A DNA stretch of 64,000 bases from Pelobium manganitolerans (GTDB taxonomy: Bacteria > Bacteroidota > Bacteroidia > Sphingobacteriales > Sphingobacteriaceae), in NCBI RefSeq assembly GCF_003609575.1, contig NZ_MBTA01000012.1, forward strand, positions 186,001-250,000, given 5' to 3'. A program made the translations under genes and the position numbers. Shown here piece by piece: positions 52,922-61,608 of the stretch. The notes under the pieces are model-generated. The model searched no databases. It saw nothing but the letters and a program-made list of their open reading frames with translations, and had not been told where the DNA came from. Each line of letters starts with the position of its first letter. Position 1 is the stretch's first letter.

Positions 52922-55024
52922 ATGAAAAAGATATTTTGTTTTGTACTGAGTGTGTTGCTGGTTGCAAACCTCTCTTGTAAAAAAGATTTTTTAGATGCGA
53001 AAGCGTTATCAAGTGTGGATGAAGATTTTGTGTTTTCATCGCCAGAAGAAGCATATAAGGTGATTATAGGTTGTTATGACATCTGGCGCGAAGCTAACAA
53101 CGGTTTGTTTTATGATATTGACGTTGTAGGCTCAGACGCCGAATGCCATCCTGAAACTTATGATGCACAAACCCGCCATATCCCTGAAGGGTTATATGCA
53201 TCCGAAATCCCCATTGATTACGCAAACTCCACCAATGCAATATTGAATTTGTATAAGTTAGCCAACCGAGCTAACATTGTAATGGCGTCTATCGCAAAAA
53301 ATGCGAATTACCAAAGCGCAGTAAAAGGCAACACAACTAACGCTTGGACCCAGCTTTACGGTGAGGCAGCAACATTTAGAGCTTATTGCTATTTTAATCT
53401 CATTAGATACTTTGGCGATGTACCATATTTTACCGAACCAATTTACGTAGCCAGCCAAACAGACGGCTCCACACTAACCTCTAGAGATATTATATACGAC
53501 GGGGAAATTGCTAATTTGGAGAAAGTTGCACCGTTGATGTATCCCCTTGGGCAGGGAAGCGTGAATGCCGAGCGCTTTTCCAGAACTTTTGTCGAAGCTT
53601 TTATCGGAAAAATGGCGCTATTTGCGGGCGGTTATAGTTTGCGCAGGACAGATTTTGATTATGGAGATGTAACTTTTCAGCAACTGGGTACCGAAAAATG
53701 GGAAGCTAAATACGTTAGGCGTACAGATTATAAAAATTATTATAAAAAGGCGCAAACACATTTGCAAAATGCATTAACCTATGCCGGCTCTGCCTATTTG
53801 ATTACAACTGACCCGCGCGGTGCAGGCTATAACAATCCGTTCCAGTACAATTTTCAGTACAATATGAATTTGGTGACAAGCCCAGAATCACTTTATGAAG
53901 TGGGTATCACGCGTGCTAACGGGGTAAGTGAAAGACCGTATGCTTTTGGCAGACCGTCAGGCGGTGGAGGTTCAAATGCGTATCCTTGTAAATCTTATGG
54001 ACAAAGCAGGCTTTATCCGGCATTTTATTATGGTGACTTTGATCCAGCAGACTTGCGCCGAGATGTTACCGCAACCGTTACAGCTAATTCAGGCGCTTGT
54101 TCGGAAAAGCTGATATCATTTACGCCCGGATCTAGGGAGAAGGGTGGCTTGCCTAACAACAAGTGGGACGAGAGCCGAATGGCGGACCCTTACACTAAAG
54201 CCCAACGTAATTCTGGTATAAACTGGGTTCAGATGCGTATGGCAGATGTCATTCTAATGCTGGCAGAAGCACAAGCTGAACTGGGAGAGGAGGGCAATGC
54301 CAAGTTAGAATTAACGAAAGTTAGAAGTAGAGCGTTTTCTGCGGCAGACCAAGCTACAAAGGTAACCGCCTATATTGCCGGTCTAAGCGGTGATGCATTA
54401 AAAGAAGCCATACAGCAAGAGCGGAAATTAGAATTCGCTGGTGAGGGCTTAAGACGCTATGATTTGATAAGAACCGGAAAACTTCCTTCCAAAATTAAGG
54501 AAGTGAGAGATCAACAAATTGCTATGGTTAATGGTTTGCAAACAGATGGCTACTATACCTTCCCTAACGGGAATACCATATCTAAGTACATTTATGTGAA
54601 AGCTGTAAATGTTGCAGATTTAGGAATGAGTAAAATGTTAATTACTAGTACAGACGTGTCTAGCACCGATGCAAAATACCCCGTGAAATTCCCGGCTTGG
54701 CGTGGCAATTGCGATTTATGGACAGCCCAAGGTTTTACAGCAAGCTCTGGAAAACGTAACTTGGCAATTAAGGGTTTGTTCAGATATATAGACCCGGCTA
54801 GCACCGAAGCTGCTGCGTTATTAGCAGATGGCTATGTCAAAACCAATTGGGGTGCCGATATAATTACAAATAAAGACCAATATACTACCAGCGTATTTAA
54901 GGGTTATCCTGATAGTTATGTAGCGGGCGGTGTACCGCCTCGGTATCTATTGCCTTTATCTTCTGCTACTATAACACAATCGAACGGTTTAATTACAAAC
55001 GGATACGGATTTGCCCAACAGTAA
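52922..55024 (+). CDS. SusD-like glycan-binding lipoprotein (pair 1)
   Basis: The start is placed at ATG 52922, giving 700 residues with lipoprotein signal peptide and lipobox Cys19 (VANLSCKKDF). The longer frame that begins inside the SusC gene has no signal peptide at its N-terminus. The family marks are the RagB/SusD TPR helices (about 60-330: YGEAATFRAYCYFNLIRYFGD) and the C-terminal conserved block (NWVQMRMADVILMLAEAQAELG, KLEFAGEGLRRYDLIRTGKL). SusD lids the SusC barrel and captures oligosaccharides at the cell surface. At 700 residues it is longer than the usual 500-600. A terminator at 55045 closes the unit. Confidence 0.95.
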   Translation: MKKIFCFVLSVLLVANLSCKKDFLDAKALSSVDEDFVFSSPEEAYKVIIGCYDIWREANNGLFYDIDVVGSDAECHPETYDAQTRHIPEGLYASEIPIDYANSTNAILNLYKLANRANIVMASIAKNANYQSAVKGNTTNAWTQLYGEAATFRAYCYFNLIRYFGDVPYFTEPIYVASQTDGSTLTSRDIIYDGEIANLEKVAPLMYPLGQGSVNAERFSRTFVEAFIGKMALFAGGYSLRRTDFDYGDVTFQQLGTEKWEAKYVRRTDYKNYYKKAQTHLQNALTYAGSAYLITTDPRGAGYNNPFQYNFQYNMNLVTSPESLYEVGITRANGVSERPYAFGRPSGGGGSNAYPCKSYGQSRLYPAFYYGDFDPADLRRDVTATVTANSGACSEKLISFTPGSREKGGLPNNKWDESRMADPYTKAQRNSGINWVQMRMADVILMLAEAQAELGEEGNAKLELTKVRSRAFSAADQATKVTAYIAGLSGDALKEAIQQERKLEFAGEGLRRYDLIRTGKLPSKIKEVRDQQIAMVNGLQTDGYYTFPNGNTISKYIYVKAVNVADLGMSKMLITSTDVSSTDAKYPVKFPAWRGNCDLWTAQGFTASSGKRNLAIKGLFRYIDPASTEAAALLADGYVKTNWGADIITNKDQYTTSVFKGYPDSYVAGGVPPRYLLPLSSATITQSNGLITNGYGFAQQ

Positions 55025-55044
55025 AAGTTACCGATAATTTACTT

Positions 55045-55075
55045 AGGCGTTCCCGAGAGGGAGCGCCTTTTTGTT
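55045..55075 (+). terminator. Intrinsic terminator after SusC/SusD pair 1
   Basis: AGGCGTTCCC pairs with GGGAGCGCCT (one G-T wobble) around a GAGA loop and is followed by TTTTTGTTTT. Confidence 0.88.
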
Positions 55076-55178
55076 TTAAGCCGTTTTTTAATAAATGCAA
55101 TTTGATATAATTAGTCGTCCTAGTCAAATCCTTTTTTAAACAAGAAAACGACGTTGGAAGGCCTGAGAGGCGATAATT

Positions 55179-55243
55179 TACCAAAAATTAAACCTTTTGT
55201 ACCAATTTTGAAACCCTTTTTGTTGCCCTTCTGGCTAAGTTTG
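55179..55243 (+). promoter_or_regulatory. Putative HTCS-2 operator and promoter upstream of the LacI-type gene
   Basis: This is the longest copy of the element: TACCAA (55179), AAACC (55190), TACCAA (55200) and AAACC (55211), all with 5-bp gaps, so two full 21-bp units. A perfect -7 box TAAGTTTG begins at 55236, 46 bp from the first AAACC. GGCATCCGATTGCC at 55253, a CG-centred imperfect palindrome, sits near the predicted transcription start and may be an autoregulatory LacI site (tentative). The rest of the 55025-55363 gap holds only the terminator. Confidence 0.66.
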
Positions 55244-55363
55244 TTTCACCAAGGCATCCGATTGCCGAGGGGAGCAACCATTATAAAACAAATACACTTT
55301 TGAACAAACTAGCCTAAATAAATATCGGCAGTTTAGTGCAAACGCATAAACCAAAAATTAAAC

Positions 55364-56377
55364 ATGTACAAACCAAACACCTTAAAAGATATCGCGCTTG
55401 AGTTGGGCTTGTCTGTTTCTACGGTTTCACGTGCTTTATCTGACAATTATCAAATTAGCGAGTACACTAAACGGAAGGTGAAAGAACGGGCGAACAAAAT
55501 GAATTACGTGCCAAACCCCTTTGCCGTTAGCCTAAAAGTTAGCCGTAGCTTTTCTATTGGCGTTGTGATACCAAGCATCCGTAACACATTTTACGCGCAG
55601 GCGATAAACGGCATCGAGTCTGTTGCCTACAGCAAAGGCTACCATGTGGTTATTTGCCAAAGCCACCATTCCGCTGTACGCGAAGCAGAAAGTATTGGGC
55701 ATTTAAAAGAAAAAAAAGTGGACGGTGTTCTAATGGCATTGGCCGCAGGTAGCCATAACTTATCCCACATTAAACAATATACTGACGGGGGAGATCCTCT
55801 AGTTTTTTTTAATTGTATTGCGGACTTGTCAATGGCAGAATGCGTTGTTGCCGACAATAAGAAAATCGCTGCAGAAGCTGCCGAGGAATTTATATCGCAA
55901 GGATGCCGGAAAGTTTACATTATCGCTTCGGTTGCGCATGCAAAAATTGTTCAAGATCGCGTTAGCGGATTTCGGGATGCATGGATAGCGAGCCGTTTGG
56001 ATGCTAACGACATCAATACCCATTACTGCGGTACAGGAGAACAGATGCTTGATAGCTTAGCAGTAATTTTAGCAGACGCCCAAAAAGAAAGTCGCTTGCC
56101 TGATACTGTTTTTGGGCTTTGTGAAGAAACAACCCTGGCCATTTTACAAATTGTAAATAAGCTTTCTTTGACAAATGCAGTTAAAGTGGCCGGATTCAAT
56201 AATTCAGAAATCTCACCTTTTATAAACCCGCCACCAACTTTGTTTCGGCAGCCCGCTTTTCAAATTGGGAAAACGGCAGCCGAGAAACTGATTTACGCGA
56301 TTGAGAATCCCGACAAAAAATACAGTCTTTGCAAGAAAACGATTATAGCATCCGAGAAAACAACAATCAACAACTAA
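55364..56377 (+). CDS. LacI/GalR-family transcriptional regulator
   Basis: A 337-residue cytoplasmic regulator. The N-terminal helix-turn-helix and hinge (about 5-60) read TLKDIALELGLSVSTVSRAL, then NKMNYVPNPFAVSL. A periplasmic-binding-protein-like sugar-sensing domain follows (SIGVVIPSIRNTFYAQAINGIE, FNCIADLSMAECVVADN, VYIIASVAHAKIVQDR, VAGFNNSEISPFINPP, FQIGKTAAEKLI). Such proteins sense a free sugar or sugar derivative in the cytoplasm and repress or activate nearby genes. It lies directly before SusC/SusD pair 2 with a 64-bp gap and no terminator. Its own promoter carries the element assigned to HTCS-2, implying a two-level control. Confidence 0.93.
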   Translation: MYKPNTLKDIALELGLSVSTVSRALSDNYQISEYTKRKVKERANKMNYVPNPFAVSLKVSRSFSIGVVIPSIRNTFYAQAINGIESVAYSKGYHVVICQSHHSAVREAESIGHLKEKKVDGVLMALAAGSHNLSHIKQYTDGGDPLVFFNCIADLSMAECVVADNKKIAAEAAEEFISQGCRKVYIIASVAHAKIVQDRVSGFRDAWIASRLDANDINTHYCGTGEQMLDSLAVILADAQKESRLPDTVFGLCEETTLAILQIVNKLSLTNAVKVAGFNNSEISPFINPPPTLFRQPAFQIGKTAAEKLIYAIENPDKKYSLCKKTIIASEKTTINN

Positions 56378-56441
56378 ATAGCAAGCCTTTAAACAGAGAG
56401 AGGCAAATTGAACCATTTTGAATTTAAACCAACCAACTATT

Positions 56442-59400
56442 ATGAGTAAAAAAATCCTACTGCTTTTATTTATTTGGTGCACAACAAATTTGATTGTTTT
56501 TGGGCAAACCAAAACAATTACGGGCACCGTAACAGACAAAACAAGTGGCGAAACCTTGGTAGGCGTTGTGGTATCTGTAAAAGGTACCTCTTTAGCTACG
56601 CAGACTGACATTAACGGCAAATACAGTTTGGCGAAAGTTTCGGATAACGCCACGCTACAATTCAAGTACCTGGGCTATAAAACCGCTGAAGTGCCGGTGA
56701 ACAAACGCTCGGAAGTTAACGCAAAGCTGGAAATGGACGTTAGCAACCTTAATGAGGTGGTTGTTATCGGCTACGGAACGGTAGCCCGGAAAGACCTGAC
56801 GGCTTCCGTAGGCTCGTTAAAAGGTACGGAAATCGAAAAAACACCTGTATCCAACATCGCCGAAGCACTCACCGGCCGAATCCCCGGTGTGAGGGTAGGT
56901 ACAGTTGACGGTGCTCCGGGCGCAGAAATAGTTATTCGCGTGCGGGGAGGAAGTTCTATCACACAAGATAATTCTCCGTTGTATATTGTTGATGGGTTCA
57001 TTGTTGACGATATCAGCAACATAGCCCCCACAGATATCGAAAGTATTGACGTATTGAAAGATGCGTCTTCTACCGCTATATACGGCGCCAGGGGCGGTAA
57101 TGGGGTTATCATCGTAACTACAAAAAGCCCTAAAGCGGGGAAAACATCTATTTCATATAATGGCTACAGCCAAAGCAAGTTTTTGCCAAAAGAGCTAGAT
57201 GTACTGTCGCCGTATGAATTTGTGCTAGCGCAGTACGAATACGCTTTATTGCGCGGTGAAACATCTTCGGACTTTAAAAAATTTACCCAATACTTTGGTG
57301 TTTATGATGACTTAGATCTTTATAAATACCAGAAAGGCACCAACTGGCAGGATAAACTTTTCGGCCAGGGGACAAACAGCCAGCAGCATAGTTTAAGCCT
57401 GACAGGTGGCTCGGAAAAAACAAAGCTGAGTTTTAACTCGACCTATAATAAAGACGAAGGTCTTTTAGCTACATCTGGTGTTGAGCGCCTTTACTTAAAT
57501 TTTAAGCTTAACCACGATATTTCAAAAGCCTTAAGGTTTGACGCTGGAGTGCGCTACACGAATAATGAGATACGTGGCGCAGGTACATCGGGAAGCTCAA
57601 GTCTCCGTATTTCAGACGGCGTGGTGACGCGCCCTGTGAATGGTATAGCAGACAATATCGTGATAGACCCAACTTCTGCCGGAGACGATGACTACGATCA
57701 GTTTTTGAAAAGTTTGATTAATCCGGTTGATTTAGCAGAGCAAGATTACAGAAAACGAATAGATAAAGCGCTTAATATGAACGGGGCTTTAACATGGCAC
57801 GTAATAAAAGGGCTGGACTTGAAAAGCGAAATAGCTACCTCTTATAATTTAAGAAATAACCAAAGATATTATGGGCCTTTAACCGGCGAGTCGCGCAACG
57901 TGGGCGGAAACCTGCCATTGGGCGAAATCACCGAAGGCGAAGGGCAAACCTACCGTTTTACAAACACGGCTAATTACAAATTTGGAATTGGCAAGGACCA
58001 CGATTTTACGGCCTTATTGGGGCAAGAGATTTTATCTGCTTTTGGTAACGATGCCTTCCGCCGGGCTAAGTATTTTGATATAAGCGTAAGCCCGGAAGTG
58101 CTTTTTGCAAATATGCAGTTAGGTACGCCGGACCGTTCAGAAACCTCTGTTTACAAAGGACAGAATATATCATCGTTTTTCGGTAGGGTAAATTACTCTT
58201 TCAAAGACCGTTACCTTTTTGCGGCAAGTTTGCGGGCAGACGGTTCAAGTTTGTTTGCTCCCGGTAATAAATGGGGCTACTTTCCGGCAGCATCTGCCGG
58301 CTGGAGAGTGTCTGAGGAGGATTTTATGAAAGATATAACATTCATATCCGAATTAAAGCTCCGCGCCAGCTACGGTGCGTCGGGCAATAACCGAATCCCG
58401 CGCAACTCGTACCTCTTTACTTTTGAGCCGTCTACAAACAGGCCTTATGGCGCAGGCGATATCGCACAGCCATATTATGTGGTGGCCAACAAATCTTTGC
58501 CGAACCCCGCCTTGCAATGGGAAACCAACGTTACCAATGATATCGGTGTTGATTTCGGTTTGTTCAAAAACAAGCTTACCGGTACTTTCGATTTTTATTA
58601 CAACACCACAAAAGGTTTGTTAATTGGGAACGCCATTCCATCTAGCACAGGTTTTACAGAACAGAACGTAAACCTCGGCAAAACCAGAAACAGAGGGGTG
58701 GAGTTGTCTTTGAACGGAAACCTCATCAACAAAAAAGATTTTTCATTATCTGCAACGTTCAACATCGGGGCAAACCGTCCGAAAATTTTAAAGCTGGACG
58801 GCAATGACAGCCGTCCGCTACAGTCTAACTGGGCAGGTACCGACTTAAAAACACAGGACGATTACCTGTTTGAAGTTGGGAAAACAATTGGGTTGATGTA
58901 CGGCTACGTTAGCGACGGCTTTTATACTGCTGATGATTTTGAATCTTATGACCCGGTTAAAAACACTTATACGCTTAAGCCCGGCGTGGTTAACAGCGGA
59001 AACCTGGGAGGCGGTATTCTTGGCGTACGGCCGGGGGTGATGAAGTTTAAAGATTTAAGTGATGACGGAACGATCAGCGCGGATAAAGATCGTCAGATTA
59101 TCGGAAATGCTATCCCGAAACATACCGGCGGATTTGGTGTAAATGCCACCTACAAAGGCTTTGATATGTCAACTTTCTTTAACTGGTCCTACGGCAATGA
59201 TGTTTACAACACCGGACGGATATCTTTTAATATGTATTACAGGAGCAGTTATGGCAATTTATTGCAGCGCATGAACTACGCGGACCGCTATAAATATATT
59301 GATGGAGACGGAGCGTTAGTTACGGATTTGGCAGCACTTAATGAGCTGAATAAGGACGCCAAAGTTTGGTCGCCTTTTTCATCGGGCTCGGCATCTCCGG

Positions 59401-59681
59401 TGTTTTCTTCAGATGCAGTAGAGGATGGCTCGTACCTTCGTTTAACCTATGTAACCCTAGGCTATACTTTACCAAAATCCTTTACTTCAAAGTTCGGTGT
59501 GTCCAAACTGCGCATATACGCTACCGGTTATAACTTGTTTGTTTTAACCAATTACAGCGGTTATGATCCAGAAGTAAGTTCAACCAGGAGCAGCGCTTAT
59601 GCACAGTTAACACCAGGAGTTGATTATTCATCGTACCCAAAAAGCAGGACTTTCACTTTTGGCGTAAATCTTAACTTTTAA
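56442..59681 (+). CDS. SusC-like TonB-dependent outer-membrane transporter (pair 2)
   Basis: ATG 56442 is chosen (1079 residues) since it begins a proper signal peptide (MSKKILLLLF..., ending VFGQ); an earlier in-frame TTG is poor. Regulatory domain about 22-105 (TITGTVTDKTSGETLVGV), signature LNEVVVIGYG, plug about 110-225 (IRVRGGSSI, YIVDGFIVDDI, VLKDASSTAIYGARGGNG), then the barrel ending GVNLNF. It imports oligosaccharides together with the SusD at 59701, which starts 19 bp after its stop. Sharing a transcript with a LacI-type gene, a beta-helix lipoprotein and a PL1 pectate lyase, it probably takes up products of homogalacturonan or mixed pectin (inference). Confidence 0.96.
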   Translation: MSKKILLLLFIWCTTNLIVFGQTKTITGTVTDKTSGETLVGVVVSVKGTSLATQTDINGKYSLAKVSDNATLQFKYLGYKTAEVPVNKRSEVNAKLEMDVSNLNEVVVIGYGTVARKDLTASVGSLKGTEIEKTPVSNIAEALTGRIPGVRVGTVDGAPGAEIVIRVRGGSSITQDNSPLYIVDGFIVDDISNIAPTDIESIDVLKDASSTAIYGARGGNGVIIVTTKSPKAGKTSISYNGYSQSKFLPKELDVLSPYEFVLAQYEYALLRGETSSDFKKFTQYFGVYDDLDLYKYQKGTNWQDKLFGQGTNSQQHSLSLTGGSEKTKLSFNSTYNKDEGLLATSGVERLYLNFKLNHDISKALRFDAGVRYTNNEIRGAGTSGSSSLRISDGVVTRPVNGIADNIVIDPTSAGDDDYDQFLKSLINPVDLAEQDYRKRIDKALNMNGALTWHVIKGLDLKSEIATSYNLRNNQRYYGPLTGESRNVGGNLPLGEITEGEGQTYRFTNTANYKFGIGKDHDFTALLGQEILSAFGNDAFRRAKYFDISVSPEVLFANMQLGTPDRSETSVYKGQNISSFFGRVNYSFKDRYLFAASLRADGSSLFAPGNKWGYFPAASAGWRVSEEDFMKDITFISELKLRASYGASGNNRIPRNSYLFTFEPSTNRPYGAGDIAQPYYVVANKSLPNPALQWETNVTNDIGVDFGLFKNKLTGTFDFYYNTTKGLLIGNAIPSSTGFTEQNVNLGKTRNRGVELSLNGNLINKKDFSLSATFNIGANRPKILKLDGNDSRPLQSNWAGTDLKTQDDYLFEVGKTIGLMYGYVSDGFYTADDFESYDPVKNTYTLKPGVVNSGNLGGGILGVRPGVMKFKDLSDDGTISADKDRQIIGNAIPKHTGGFGVNATYKGFDMSTFFNWSYGNDVYNTGRISFNMYYRSSYGNLLQRMNYADRYKYIDGDGALVTDLAALNELNKDAKVWSPFSSGSASPVFSSDAVEDGSYLRLTYVTLGYTLPKSFTSKFGVSKLRIYATGYNLFVLTNYSGYDPEVSSTRSSAYAQLTPGVDYSSYPKSRTFTFGVNLNF

Positions 59682-59700
59682 TTTGATTAATAGAAACAGT

Positions 59701-61548
59701 ATGAAAACATATTCAAAATACATTTTACTACTTGCGGCTGTTTGCCTAAGTACGGTTTCTTGCAAAAAATTCCTAACAACAGATGATTCTGCTTCAGATT
59801 TTACACAAGAATACATCTTCAGCAACCAGTCCGATGCTAGCAAGGCAGTTTACAGCGTATATGCACTTTTCAACCAAGATGCCTTTACCTCCAGGCTGTC
59901 CAACAATTTTACGGGCAACAGTGATGTAGAGGTTGGCGGCGTTGGCGCCAGCCCGGATAACTCGCGCCGCGACATCTGGTCTTTTGAGGCAACGGATGCC
60001 AATAACGATTTAAGAACGGTTTGGAACAATGCCTATAGCGCTATAAACCGCGCAAACTTATGCGAGGAGGGTTTAATGCAATCTTCTTTGGCAGAAACGC
60101 CAGGTTTTCAGCAATTATTAGGAGAAGTTAAAACTTTGAGGGCCTATTGGTATTACGCATTAATGAACCATTGGGGCGACGTGCCTTTTAGCCATAAGCC
60201 AACACGTGCCGGAGACAATTTTTATTTGCCGCGTACCGGCCGTGATACCATTTTAACATTTTTAATTGACGATTTAATCGAGATTGAGCCTAAGATGATG
60301 TGGGCAGACCAGTTGGACTATGGGATTGAGCGCATAAACCGCGAGTATGTGATGGGTATGATAGCTAAGTTAGCATTAATGCGCGGAGGTTATTGGTTAT
60401 ACCCAGATAACCAGATGCGCCGGAAAGACGATTATCTGAAATATTATAAAATAGCAAGTGACTATTGCCAAAAGTTGGAGACACTAAAACCTCATATATT
60501 AACACCAAGCTTTGCGCAGATATTTGAGAACGAAAACAAATATAAAGTGGTTAACAATGAGGACGTGCTGTTTGAAGTTGCTTTTCAGCCCGGTTTTGGA
60601 GATGTGGCTTGGTGCAACGGGGTACGTGTTGATGGTGGCGACCATCCTTACGGCGCCGGATCCAATTATTTAAGTCTTACGCCTACATATTACCACTCTT
60701 TTGATACCTTAGATACAAGGTTAGAAGCAACCTGCTCCATCATCTATTACGATAAATTTTTACAGCAGACACCTACGGCGGTAACCTCTATTGCACCCAA
60801 CAAGTGGAACCGCTTAAAAGTGCCAACCCCGCTGGGTTCTGCATCGGCAAAAGGGACCGGTATCAATTGGCCGATGATGCGCTACTCAGACGTGCTGTTA
60901 ATGTTGGCAGAAGCCGAAAACGAGTTGAACAACGGCCCCAACAGTATAGCAACTGCAGCTTTAAAACGCGTGCGCACCAGAGCTTTTGCAGGTGTTTCAT
61001 CAACAGTAATGACAGAGAAAGTTGATACCTACGTCAATAATCTAACTACTAAAGAGGCGTTTTTCAATGCAATAGTAAACGAGCGTGCTTGGGAGTTTGG
61101 CGGCGAGTGTATCCGTAAATACGATTTAGAGCGCTGGAATTTATACGGAGAAAAGGTTGCTGAAACCCGCAACGCATTAAAGCAGATGGGAGAAGACGCC
61201 AATGCAGGTGTGGGCGCCTACTCGGATTTGCCGGATTATCTGTACTACAAGATCAACTCTGATAGAACCGTTACTTTCCTAAACCGTTACAAAAAAATCG
61301 CACAGCCGGCAAACATGAAAGATGTTCCCAATAAAGGCGACAACCCCGAAGGGTATTTGAAAGCCACTTGGTTAAAAGGATTGTATGACACAAAGACATC
61401 AGGCCCGGCTTCTTACGTATTGGTAAGCTGGAGGGGCTACCAAGACGATACCGGCCAAGCGCCATTGCGTTATATACTACCAGTGCATAGCAGTGTGATA
61501 TCAGGCAGTTTAGGCGTAATAAACAACAGCGGATACGGCTACGACTAG
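59701..61548 (+). CDS. SusD-like glycan-binding lipoprotein (pair 2)
   Basis: ATG 59701 gives 615 residues beginning with a lipoprotein signal peptide (lipobox Cys21 in STVSCKKFL). RagB/SusD helices appear at about 30-240 (SDASKAVYSVYALFNQDAF, LGEVKTLRAYWYYALMNHWG DVPF) and the C-terminal block at about 380-510 (NWPMMRYSDVLLMLAEAENEL, then RAWEFGGECIRKYDLERW). It forms the surface lid of the SusC encoded just upstream. The nearest in-frame upstream codon is a TTG with no signal peptide directly behind it. A 60-bp gap without a hairpin leads to the next lipoprotein gene. Confidence 0.95.
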   Translation: MKTYSKYILLLAAVCLSTVSCKKFLTTDDSASDFTQEYIFSNQSDASKAVYSVYALFNQDAFTSRLSNNFTGNSDVEVGGVGASPDNSRRDIWSFEATDANNDLRTVWNNAYSAINRANLCEEGLMQSSLAETPGFQQLLGEVKTLRAYWYYALMNHWGDVPFSHKPTRAGDNFYLPRTGRDTILTFLIDDLIEIEPKMMWADQLDYGIERINREYVMGMIAKLALMRGGYWLYPDNQMRRKDDYLKYYKIASDYCQKLETLKPHILTPSFAQIFENENKYKVVNNEDVLFEVAFQPGFGDVAWCNGVRVDGGDHPYGAGSNYLSLTPTYYHSFDTLDTRLEATCSIIYYDKFLQQTPTAVTSIAPNKWNRLKVPTPLGSASAKGTGINWPMMRYSDVLLMLAEAENELNNGPNSIATAALKRVRTRAFAGVSSTVMTEKVDTYVNNLTTKEAFFNAIVNERAWEFGGECIRKYDLERWNLYGEKVAETRNALKQMGEDANAGVGAYSDLPDYLYYKINSDRTVTFLNRYKKIAQPANMKDVPNKGDNPEGYLKATWLKGLYDTKTSGPASYVLVSWRGYQDDTGQAPLRYILPVHSSVISGSLGVINNSGYGYD

Positions 61549-61608
61549 ACAACCGAATTACAAAAAAACACAAGCTTTTGATAACTGTAAACAAACAAAA
61601 CAACAAAC

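Noticed and set aside
56378-56441. HTCS-2-type operator directly before SusC pair 2
   Set aside because: GAACC and AAACC occur but with 16-bp instead of 21-bp spacing, no TACCAA and no -7 box; read-through from the LacI gene is simpler.
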